Assembly: GCA_030037185.1 (NCBI GenBank)
Contig: JASHRR010001362.1
Coordinates: 1 to 8,422, forward strand
Direction of reading: 5' to 3'
Length of the DNA: 8,422 nt
Origin: Xanthobacteraceae bacterium
GTDB lineage: Bacteria; Pseudomonadota; Alphaproteobacteria; Rhizobiales; Xanthobacteraceae
The notes beneath the pieces were generated by a model, which did no database searches, was not told the DNA's origin, and saw nothing but the letters and a program-made list of their open reading frames with translations. The position numbers were made by a program, and so were the translations under genes. This document shows positions 1-5,300 of this stretch, one piece after another. Each line of letters starts with the position of its first letter. The stretch's first letter is position 1.

Positions 1-674
1 TCGCCCAGCACCGCTAACACGCGCAAATCACCGCTCTTGACATGGGCAACCAGCGCGGCTGGCAACTGGATGACGCCTTCAATGCGGCTACCCAGCAAAT
101 TAACGACCGCCTGCCCTTCCCCAAAGGGCACGTGGGTGATTTTTGCGTCCACCATTCCAAACAGCGCCGACGCTACGAAATGGGTGTGGCTGCCAGTGCC
201 GGAATTTCCGATGCGTACCTTACCGGGATTTTGCTTGGCATAGTCGATGAGCTCGTTGAGCGTTTTCCACGGAGCATCGCTGCGCACCGCAATCGCCGGC
301 GTCTCGACGCTGACCCGCGCCACCGCGTCGAACGCCTTGTAGTCGAACGGCATGATCCCCGAATGATAATTGGTCGACACCGAATTGGAGTTCCAGATGA
401 TGGAATACCCGTCCGCCTTTTGCTGCTGGACGTGGCTATAGCCGATCGCGCCCCCTCCCCCTGTCCGGTTGACGACCGGCACCGGCACCCCCAGGGCTTT
501 TGTCATGCCGTCGGCGAGATGACGGGCGGTCACATCAGCGGCGCTTCCGGCCCCGAACATCACTGTCATCTCGATCGGCTTGCCCCCTGGAAACTGCTGG
601 GCAACCGCCGCGATCGACACCATCATCAGCGCCGCGCCAGCCGCAGCTCCAACGATCCGCGCTATCATACGCAT
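1..674 (-). CDS. Bug/TctC-family periplasmic solute-binding protein, partial (C-terminus beyond window)
   Basis: This gene encodes the N-terminal 224 residues of a tripartite-tricarboxylate-transporter-type (Bug) binding protein, which captures a small carboxylate or related solute in the periplasm. Family members are usually about 320 residues, so roughly 100 are missing at the window edge. The start at 674 is chosen because GGAGG at 681-685 sits 6 bases upstream; a second in-frame ATG at 668 is less well placed. A Sec signal peptide covers residues 1-25, ending in AVA before QQFPGG. The mature part shows the family signatures KPIEMTVMFGAGSAADVTAR, a glycine-rich VVNRTGGGGAIGY segment, and later the GKVRIGNSGTGSHTHF and ITHVPFGEG segments. 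No membrane subunits (TctA/TctB) are visible; Bug genes are often orphans, so the ligand cannot be predicted. The frame is open throughout. The opposite strand also carries a long antisense frame, which is an artefact of high GC. Confidence 0.93.
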   Translation of the reverse strand, partial: MRMIARIVGAAAGAALMMVSIAAVAQQFPGGKPIEMTVMFGAGSAADVTARHLADGMTKALGVPVPVVNRTGGGGAIGYSHVQQQKADGYSIIWNSNSVSTNYHSGIMPFDYKAFDAVARVSVETPAIAVRSDAPWKTLNELIDYAKQNPGKVRIGNSGTGSHTHFVASALFGMVDAKITHVPFGEGQAVVNLLGSRIEGVIQLPAALVAHVKSGDLRVLAVLG

Positions 675-808
675 TCGCTCCCTCCACCGGTTCACGTCAA
701 ACCCGCTGCTCTAACTCTCAATGCTGAAATCTGAATGGATGCGTTCGCGACGCCGTCTGCGGTATCCCGGCCGCAGGGCGCACCCAGTTTCTGTCCAGGG
801 CCGACATT

Positions 809-839
809 GAAAGGCCCTCGTTGATACTGACGGCCTTTC
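809..839. repeat. 8-bp perfect inverted repeat (hairpin) between Bug gene and permease
   Basis: GAAAGGCC at 809-816 is repeated in inverted form as GGCCTTTC at 832-839 with a 15-base loop; a further CGT/ACG pairing is possible inside. It lies between the permease stop (1013) and the Bug gene start (674), both on the minus strand. It may act as a transcript end or an mRNA structure, but no T-run follows on either strand, so I do not call it an intrinsic terminator. Confidence 0.4.
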
Positions 840-967
840 GGCTCACCCTCACCCATCAAGCCTTCATCGCATTGGCCGGGGCATTCATTCCCGATTGCGT
901 GTCGGAATCATGGCAGCCGGGTGCATTTTTTGCTTTGAGCCGGTCGAGCCCGCTCATTGAACGCAAC

Positions 968-1003
968 GCCGGCGCAAACCGCGCCTGCCGGCGCAACACC
1001 GGC
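968..1003. repeat. GC-rich direct and inverted repeat just downstream of the permease
   Basis: GCCGGCGCAA occurs at 968-977 and again at 987-996. The second copy is followed by CCGGC at 999-1003, giving a GCCGG/CCGGC hairpin. The cluster begins 10 bases past the permease stop codon (minus strand). It could stabilise the 3' end of the permease mRNA. It has no T-tract, so it is not a standard terminator. Confidence 0.35.
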
Positions 1004-1012
1004 GCCGTCTCT

Positions 1013-1822
1013 TCATGCCGGTTGTGGCGCCCGGCGGATCATGCCCCGCTGGGGATTGTAGCCGAGCACCGCGAGCAGGAAAAACACCACCGTCGCGCCG
1101 CTGACGACCGCGGCCGCCACCGGCTCGAAATCGCCATAAAGGGCAAAACGGATCAGTTCGACCGCGTGCGTGAACGGGTTCGCCAGCGCCACGTAGTAAA
1201 GCGCCTCCGACCCGCCCTCGCGCAGCTTCCACAGCGGATAAAGTGCTGAGGAGAAGAAGAACATCGGGAACATGACGAAATTCATCGCGCCGGCAAAGTT
1301 CTCAAGCTGCTTGATGTGCACCGACAGAAACAGCCACAGGGCGCCGAGCATCAGTCCGGATACGATGAGGGCCGGCAGCACCGTCAACCAGGCGATCGGC
1401 TCGAAGGTGACGTCGAACAGGATACAAACGCTGAGAAAAACGTAGCAGGTGATGACCGACAGCGCCGTCCCGGCGACGAGCTTGCACACGAGCAGCACCC
1501 AACGGGGCAGCGGGGCGGTGAGCAGGAGGCGCATCACGCCCATCTCGCGGTCATACACCATGGAGAGCGACGACTGCATGCCGTGGAACAACAAGATGAT
1601 GCCGAGCAGGCCCGGCACGATGTAAACCTGATAGGTGATATAGGTCTTGTACGGCGGAATGATCGACACGCCGAACACGTTGTAGAACCCGGCCGCAAAC
1701 ACCGCGAGCCACATCAGCGGGCGCACCAGAGCGGACAACAGCCGGCCGCGCTGCTGGACGAACTTGGTGAGTTCTCGCATGGTGAGCGCTCTAAGGGCGC
1801 GGCCGACGTGAGCGATCTGCAT
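1013..1822 (-). CDS. ABC-2 type permease, PQQ-dependent alcohol dehydrogenase-associated (PedC-like)
   Basis: This 269-residue inner-membrane protein is the permease half of an ABC transporter found with PQQ-dependent alcohol/methanol dehydrogenases. Six hydrophobic segments are visible at about 31-51, 65-83, 108-136, 143-168, 179-195 and 234-254, the usual ABC-2 count. Recognisable stretches are YNVFGVSIIPPY (47-58), YQVYIVPGLLGIILLFHGMQ (64-83), the cytoplasmic DREMGVMRLLLTAPLPR (91-107) and ANPFTHAVELIRFALYGDFEP (near 214-233); I match them from memory to the PedC-like subfamily. The start at 1822 has no clear Shine-Dalgarno; an internal ATG at residue 15 is possible but would shorten the conserved N-terminus. 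In related genomes this gene usually follows, often by overlap, a gene for the ATP-binding subunit. Here the 860 bases upstream hold no ATPase motifs, so the permease would need its partner from elsewhere. The substrate is unknown even for the family. Confidence 0.92.
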   Translation of the reverse strand: MQIAHVGRALRALTMRELTKFVQQRGRLLSALVRPLMWLAVFAAGFYNVFGVSIIPPYKTYITYQVYIVPGLLGIILLFHGMQSSLSMVYDREMGVMRLLLTAPLPRWVLLVCKLVAGTALSVITCYVFLSVCILFDVTFEPIAWLTVLPALIVSGLMLGALWLFLSVHIKQLENFAGAMNFVMFPMFFFSSALYPLWKLREGGSEALYYVALANPFTHAVELIRFALYGDFEPVAAAVVSGATVVFFLLAVLGYNPQRGMIRRAPQPA

Positions 1823-2213
1823 GAGGTTTAAGTCCGCCGGCTATCGGTTTGCCTTATCGGTTGATGTGACAGGCCTGTTTGAGGGTATTTCCAATTTTCG
1901 TCCCAGCACAGAAATCTCCGAGCAGACCAGTTTCGATTTTCGGCTCGCCAAGCACCGTGCGAGAATCGCTTCTAGCCATCCGCCATCGTCCCGGCCAGGA
2001 CCCAGCAGATTGACAGCCAAAACGATCGCTGGAGTCAAGCTGCCGCCCGGACAAAAGGAAGTCATCTGCACCGGCGGCTTGTCGATTGCGAATTTCGAGA
2101 AGGCGACGGCGCGCGTATTGTTTTACCAGTACACGATCGGCATCGACAACACCGCCTGACGCGCGGCGCCGCAGTCCAGGCGAGCCTTCGCCGATCTCCG
2201 CCCAACGGGGGTG

Positions 2214-2251
2214 CCACCTAGACCCACCTAGACCGAACTTTACGCCTAGAC
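2214..2251. repeat. 10-bp tandem duplication plus degenerate third copy
   Basis: CCACCTAGAC is repeated exactly at 2214-2223 and 2224-2233, and CCTAGAC recurs at 2245-2251. The array sits in the gene-poor stretch upstream of the permease. It looks like a local slippage duplication; no function is apparent. Confidence 0.6.
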
Positions 2252-2520
2252 GGACTTGAGCGTGCAGGCCGAGCATCGATCCGGCCGCCGCACCTTCAGC
2301 CGACACGGCGGAGAGCTTCGAGGCGATCCGCCGCCACCTCGCCCGGCAGCTCAACACAAGCCGAGGCAGCCCAGGCGAAAATCAAAGCTACCTGCTTACC
2401 CTCGCCAAGCCGCCGCACAACCGGTTACGCGATTCGCGTGCCGACCGAAGGCCGAAGCGCTCGCCACCCAGCCTTCGCTGCGCCGCGGCTATCCGGGCGA
2501 TGGACAAATGCCGGGCTAAC

Positions 2521-2558
2521 GCCGGCAACGAGAGCCCGAGGCGCTCTCGCTGTCCGGC
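2521..2558. repeat. Two-part GC-rich hairpin
   Basis: CGAGAGC (2529-2535) pairs with GCTCTCG (2543-2549) around a 7-base loop. An outer GCCGG (2521-2525) pairs with CCGGC (2554-2558) across a small internal loop, giving 12 base pairs in total. It is about 120 bases past the 3' end of the outer-membrane protein gene on the minus strand. No T-run follows, so it may be a palindromic intergenic repeat or an mRNA-protecting structure rather than a terminator. Confidence 0.45.
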
Positions 2559-2681
2559 GGGGCCAAGTGTCCGCCATCCCTTCAGTATTGCGCGGCTGAG
2601 CGGCTCTTTGCACGACCGCGGCGGGCGCGCCGCAGGTCGTCATCCATCCGCTGGACACGGCTGCCCCTTCGACCGGAGCAG

Positions 2682-3530
2682 TCAGAAGTGAAAATTCACG
2701 CCGGCTCGGACGAAATCACCGGTGAATTTAGTACTGGATTGCACCGTATTGGTGGTGAACGGGGAAGCGACGACGGCATTGCTCACCAATGACCCCACGC
2801 CGTAGGTCGCGGAGCCAAGGTCATAGTGAAGGTATTCAACCTTGGCGCTCCAGCCAGGCACGAATAACCACTCCACCCCACCGCCCGCGGACCAGCCGAT
2901 GCGCGTATCTGAGAGGGCACCGGCGGCGGCCCAGGCGGGGGGGAGAAGAGCGTTTGGGCCGGTTACGGCTTGAGCAATGGCGGTGCTCGCTTTGACGCCG
3001 CCATAGGCGAGGCCGCCGGTCCCGTAGAAGAGCAAGCTTGGAGTTACGAGAAAACCCAAACGCCCACGCACCGTGCCGAGATAGTCGACGTCCTTCGAGA
3101 CCGTCGCCGTCTGGGTCAGTGTAACGGGAAATCCCAGCACGCCTTGGCTGCTGGCGGCGGTGGACGAGCCGTTGGCACTGACGCCTTGAATGTCGGCCTC
3201 GATGCCGGCGACCCACATCGGCGCCAATTGTTTGTTGTAGCCAATCTGACCGCCGGCGATGAAGCCATTTTTACCCGCCGGGGCGCTGAAATTCGAGAGG
3301 TCAGTGATCGCGGTGGCCAATTGCGGGCCACCAGACCCGGGGAAAGCGAATGTGTTGGTCGATGTGGTGATGACATCGTTGTTGTTCTGGTTGAACAGGT
3401 AGCCGGCGTTGCCACCGATATACCAGCCATCCCAACTGAGGACCGGCACCAAGGGCGGCGCTTTGTAGACCGGCGGCTTGCTCAAGTCGGCCGCGAGCGC
3501 CGGGCCCGCCAACAGCACACGTAGCTCCAA
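2682..3530 (-). CDS. RopB/Omp31-like outer-membrane beta-barrel protein, start displaced by a frameshift
   Basis: The protein is a small outer-membrane beta-barrel of the rhizobial porin-like / immunogenic-protein type. The open frame gives 282 residues: the tail of a signal peptide (VLLAGPALAA), a proline-rich linker DLSKPPVYKAPPLVPV, then SWDGWYIGGNAGY (32-44), which is the typical first strand of this family. Alternating hydrophobic strands follow, and the C-terminus FVRAGVNFHF ends in the phenylalanine needed for barrel assembly. The only start in this frame is TTG at 3530, with no ribosome binding site and a truncated signal peptide. An ATG at 3552 with a perfect AAGGAGG upstream encodes a signal-peptide beginning (MRTSLSLVGATCA) but in another frame, so one extra base (or two missing) separates start from body. 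As written, little protein should be made or exported; a sequencing error is the main alternative. The rest of the gene is intact, so any lesion is recent. Confidence 0.88.
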   Translation of the reverse strand: MELRVLLAGPALAADLSKPPVYKAPPLVPVLSWDGWYIGGNAGYLFNQNNNDVITTSTNTFAFPGSGGPQLATAITDLSNFSAPAGKNGFIAGGQIGYNKQLAPMWVAGIEADIQGVSANGSSTAASSQGVLGFPVTLTQTATVSKDVDYLGTVRGRLGFLVTPSLLFYGTGGLAYGGVKASTAIAQAVTGPNALLPPAWAAAGALSDTRIGWSAGGGVEWLFVPGWSAKVEYLHYDLGSATYGVGSLVSNAVVASPFTTNTVQSSTKFTGDFVRAGVNFHF

Positions 3531-3552
3531 CCAAACTTAGTGATGTCCTCAT
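3531..3552 (-). other. Displaced original start and signal-peptide beginning of the outer-membrane protein gene
   Basis: ATG at 3552 begins codons for MRTSLSL, a normal signal-peptide n-region, but this frame runs on as an 83-residue nonsense peptide to a stop at 3301-3303. The beta-barrel frame lies one base further along. Correcting a single base between about 3530 and 3510 would join MRTSLSLVGATC to VLLAGPALAADLSKPP, a complete Sec signal peptide. There is no homopolymer longer than three here, so a simple run-length sequencing error is not the obvious cause. Confidence 0.75.
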
Positions 3553-3557
3553 TTGCC

Positions 3558-3564
3558 CCTCCTT
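3558..3564 (-). promoter_or_regulatory. Ribosome binding site that decides the original porin start (3552)
   Basis: On the minus strand AAGGAGG lies 5 bases before the ATG at 3552. It is a full-strength Shine-Dalgarno and the main evidence that the true start is 3552, not the TTG at 3530. Confidence 0.8.
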
Positions 3565-4045
3565 CGCTGGACGAACCGAGCCGCGCAAGCAGGTGGCGCC
3601 GTGTTGCCGCACAGCCAGGCAAATAACGTAAAATTCCCGGCTTTGCTGTAGCAGGATTGCCACAATCGTGAAAATAGAGCGTAACCAGGAGGAGGCGAAA
3701 TTATGTCGACCATCGACCGTGGCGCGGCAGCGAAGACCTGCCAAGCGATTAGAATGCTTTGCAGAGCAGATGGTTAGCACAGTCCTGCACCGTGTCCGCC
3801 TGCACTGGCGGGCCTGATTAATGGACGGCACCTGGTGCAAATGTGTCAAACTTTTTTGAATTTGGACAAAACCCATCGCGGCCGCCCGGGTTGGTGAAGG
3901 AGGTGGTCGCCTCGAAAAGGCCTTGTTCTCGGCCGGCCGGCGGCATCCGCTCGAAAGTAACCCTAATTCGGCGTCGCGCTGGTTTTGACGCAGCGCCAGC
4001 CTTATCCCTAGCCGATGGACGGTTGCGGATAACCGCCGCTAGAGA
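3565..4045. other. 480-bp divergent intergenic region, no confident gene
   Basis: This separates the porin gene (minus) from the 76-codon gene (plus) and should hold promoters for both. No clear -35/-10 pair stands out. It contains the 24-codon ORF with a very strong ribosome binding site listed below. It also has a plus-strand frame from 3843 to 4049 whose TGA overlaps the next ATG by the ATGA arrangement, but that frame has no recognisable product and an equally open antisense frame (3818-4273), so I leave it uncalled. Confidence 0.5.
3703..3777 (+). CDS. Possible 24-residue peptide with strong ribosome binding site
   Basis: AGGAGGAGG at 3687-3695 lies 7 bases before an ATG at 3703, one of the strongest ribosome binding sites in the window. 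The frame encodes only 24 residues (MSTIDRGAAAKTCQAIRMLC, then RADG) before TAG. Past that TAG the frame stays open for about 40 more codons. It may be a leader peptide, the start of a decayed gene, or chance. The sequence is not recognised, has no membrane segment, and lies antisense to the porin's presumed leader. Confidence 0.25.
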   Translation: MSTIDRGAAAKTCQAIRMLCRADG

Positions 4046-4276
4046 ATGATCATCATGACCAGGAATTTTGATACCGACCCCACCGACGTCGTGGATCTGG
4101 CGTGGGCCGAGATGGATGCATTCTTCAAAGCTCTTGGCGCGAGGGGGCCGGCTGCAACGCCCGAGCAATGGGAGCAAGACCGCGCCCGGTTCGTCGAAAT
4201 TCAGAAGCGCTGCAATTACTCGCTTGTGTCCGAGATCTCCGAACCGGCCGAGTCCAGCAATCCTCGTCCACACTAA
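4046..4276 (+). CDS. Small hypothetical protein, 76 residues
   Basis: This is an acidic, soluble 76-residue protein with no signal peptide and no recognised domain. The central part, AWAEMDAFFKALGARGP followed by TPEQWEQDRARFVEIQKR, looks like two amphipathic helices, and codon use is strongly GC3-biased like the surrounding real genes. Two starts are possible: ATG at 4046 and ATG at 4055. The second gives MTRNFDTDPTD and is a little better spaced from the weak AGAGA motif. The stop at 4274-4276 lies inside a 13-bp tandem duplication and is followed within 15 bases by an intrinsic terminator, which supports this being a transcribed single-gene unit. Function is unknown. Confidence 0.6.
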   Translation: MIIMTRNFDTDPTDVVDLAWAEMDAFFKALGARGPAATPEQWEQDRARFVEIQKRCNYSLVSEISEPAESSNPRPH

Positions 4277-4293
4277 GCCGCCACACTAAGCCG
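4268..4293 (+). repeat. 13-bp perfect tandem duplication spanning the stop codon
   Basis: CCACACTAAGCCG is present at 4268-4280 and repeated immediately at 4281-4293. The first copy contains the TAA stop of the 76-codon gene; the second runs into the terminator stem. This is a recent slippage-type duplication with no effect on the protein. Confidence 0.85.
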
Positions 4294-4310
4294 CAAGGCT
4301 TGCGGGTTTT
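4291..4310 (+). terminator. Intrinsic terminator of the 76-codon gene
   Basis: CCGCAAGGCTTGCGG (4291-4305) forms a short stem followed directly by GTTTT. A neighbouring alternative, AAGCC-GCAA-GGCTT, closes on a GNRA tetraloop. The position 15 bases past the stop codon fits rho-independent termination, although the T-run is short. Confidence 0.7.
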
Positions 4311-4323
4311 GCACCTTCGTTCA

Positions 4324-4337
4324 TGTCCACTTGGACA
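4324..4337. promoter_or_regulatory. 14-bp palindrome, possible operator
   Basis: TGTCCA-CT-TGGACA is a perfect 6-bp inverted repeat with a 2-bp centre. It lies between the terminator and the likely start of the next gene (4371). It would be well placed as a repressor site if the start at 4371 is correct; it lies inside the coding frame if the upstream ATG at 4323 is used. The regulator is unknown. Confidence 0.35.
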
Positions 4338-4370
4338 GGTCAGGAGTTTTTCTGCGAAGGGTCAGGCTCA

Positions 4371-4568
4371 ATGTTTGATGATGAAGTGCCGCGCGACGAT
4401 GAATGGTTGCATGCCGTAGCTTGCAATCTTCTCCCACGGCTTCCCTCCAATCGAGACAAGGCACTGCGGGTGATCGGCCACCTATCTGTGCTCGTGCAGT
4501 CGCGCCGCAGCCCCAGCGCGAAGCTGCGGCCGACCCTCACCCTTGTTGGGGGAGGCCGCGATGAATAG
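4371..4568 (+). CDS. Small hypothetical protein, 65 residues
   Basis: The frame encodes MFDDEVPRDDEWLHAVACNL and 45 further residues, with an acidic N-terminus, a helical middle (LPRLPSNRDKALRVIGHLSV) and a basic tail; no domain is recognised. An in-frame ATG at 4323 would add 16 residues, but that extension looks unlike protein and overlaps a palindrome. Neither start has a strong ribosome binding site; AGG four bases before 4371 is the better. The stop (4566-4568) overlaps the ATG of the next gene at 4561, a layout typical of translationally coupled genes. This overlap is the best evidence that the frame is real. Function is unknown. Confidence 0.5.
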   Translation: MFDDEVPRDDEWLHAVACNLLPRLPSNRDKALRVIGHLSVLVQSRRSPSAKLRPTLTLVGGGRDE

Positions 4569-5004
4569 CGTTGTGGGGTTTGAGCCGCTGGCCACCGACG
4601 AGACCGCGCCGGTGCGCATCTCCACATCGGGTTGCTATGAGGCCGACGTGATGACCGATGCCATGCAGCCCCGGCACTTGCGCGGTGAGGCGCTCAACGT
4701 GCATCCGTGCCTCCCGCCGCGGATGGGCGGCGCGCACCTGTTCTATTCGGCCGACGGCAATAGCGTTGCGCTCGCAGAACTCGTGACCTGGGATGACATG
4801 AATTGGTACATCCGGCATCTTCATCCGGACCCCGAGAAGATCATGACGCTGTCGCGGACCTGGTGGCCGATCGCCCACGTTGTGGTGGGGACATGCTCTC
4901 GTGACGAACGAAATGAGCAGGCCGGGCGGGCTGTCAAGCTCCGCCGAGTGCGACGCCCGCAAGGCGGGCCTGACCTGATCGCATATAGTACCCAAGTACC
5001 GTAG
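4561..5004 (+). CDS. Hypothetical protein, 147 residues, overlapping the preceding gene
   Basis: The start at 4561 is set by GGAGG at 4551-4555, five bases upstream; a TTG at 4543 in the same frame is less likely. The ATG lies inside the end of the preceding gene, so the two are probably co-translated. Codon use is strongly GC3-biased. The protein is soluble, with no signal peptide or membrane segment. Visible features are HPCLPPRMGGAHLFYSADGN (near 49-68), a tryptophan-rich WDDMNWYIRHLHPDPEKI segment, and RTWWPIAHVVVGTC. The last 30 residues are basic and less ordered. I do not recognise a family. The bias and coupled start make a real gene likely; its role is unknown. Confidence 0.6.
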   Translation: MNSVVGFEPLATDETAPVRISTSGCYEADVMTDAMQPRHLRGEALNVHPCLPPRMGGAHLFYSADGNSVALAELVTWDDMNWYIRHLHPDPEKIMTLSRTWWPIAHVVVGTCSRDERNEQAGRAVKLRRVRRPQGGPDLIAYSTQVP

Positions 5005-5300
5005 GGATCCTTTTCTATTGCCGCTTCACGGCAGCGTCAATCCCGCAGGACCCGGCACGGCGGCGATGATGAGCGGCGTTATTTCCACGGGCATCAATTG
5101 TGTTGACGAACTCGGCCGCCTTGGCTCCGGGTTCGTCCCATGCCGGCAGGACCAAGCACTGACCTTGTCCCAATAGCCGGGCGTCATCCCGCTCAATTGA
5201 TCGACTTGTCGCGCTGTCCGGCGCATCCTTGCGGCGGCGGAATTTCGGCAGCGTCGGCGGTACCCCGGTTGCGCAGCAGTTACTAAATTTCTGAAATCGC
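5005..5300. other. 296-bp gap between convergent genes, possible gene debris
   Basis: The genes on either side point toward this stretch. On the minus strand one frame (5026-5226) contains RQVDQLSGMTPGYWDKVSAW and the neighbouring frame continues with LVLPAWDEPGAKAAEFVNTI. Each looks protein-like for only part of its length, which suggests a small gene broken by a frameshift; no family is certain. No intrinsic terminator is clear, although the binding-protein gene must end here. Confidence 0.35.

Larger units (their letters stand above)
1823..2681. other. 859-bp stretch with no recognisable gene, probable decayed sequence
   Basis: I find no ORF here with a recognisable product, ribosome binding site and start. 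Two overlapping frames have moderately protein-like composition but no known match: plus strand 1821-2159 (112 codons, ending KEVICTGGLSIANFEKATAR and a further 16 residues), and minus strand 1841-2071, whose frame stays protein-like upstream of a TAA at about 2122-2124. Only one, if either, can be real. Between 2256 and 2691 all frames are arginine- and proline-rich, as in GC-rich noncoding DNA. ABC ATPase motifs (Walker A, LSGGQ) were looked for on the minus strand, where the permease's partner would be expected, and not seen. The interval also holds a short tandem repeat and a strong hairpin, listed separately. Confidence 0.5.

Noticed and set aside
42..734. 230-codon plus-strand ORF
   Set aside because: It is antisense to the Bug binding-protein gene, is rich in histidine and arginine, and resembles no protein; the minus frame has a signal peptide, ribosome binding site and clear family motifs.
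1316..1831. 171-codon plus-strand ORF
   Set aside because: It mirrors the membrane permease; its glutamine-, histidine- and arginine-rich composition is typical of the complement of hydrophobic codons.
1821..2159. 112-codon plus-strand ORF with some plausible protein stretches
   Set aside because: It has no ribosome binding site or known match, and a comparably plausible frame lies on the other strand; described within the gap entry instead of being called.
2970..3524. 184-codon plus-strand ORF
   Set aside because: It is antisense to the beta-barrel gene, which has a recognisable first strand and terminal phenylalanine.
3843..4049. 68-codon plus-strand ORF with ATGA overlap to the next gene
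   Set aside because: The overlap is suggestive, but the frame starts at a GTG without a ribosome binding site, is arginine- and proline-rich, and has an equally open antisense frame.
4537..4995. 152-codon minus-strand ORF
   Set aside because: It is antisense to the 147-residue gene, which has a strong ribosome binding site and coupled start; the minus frame reads like complement sequence.
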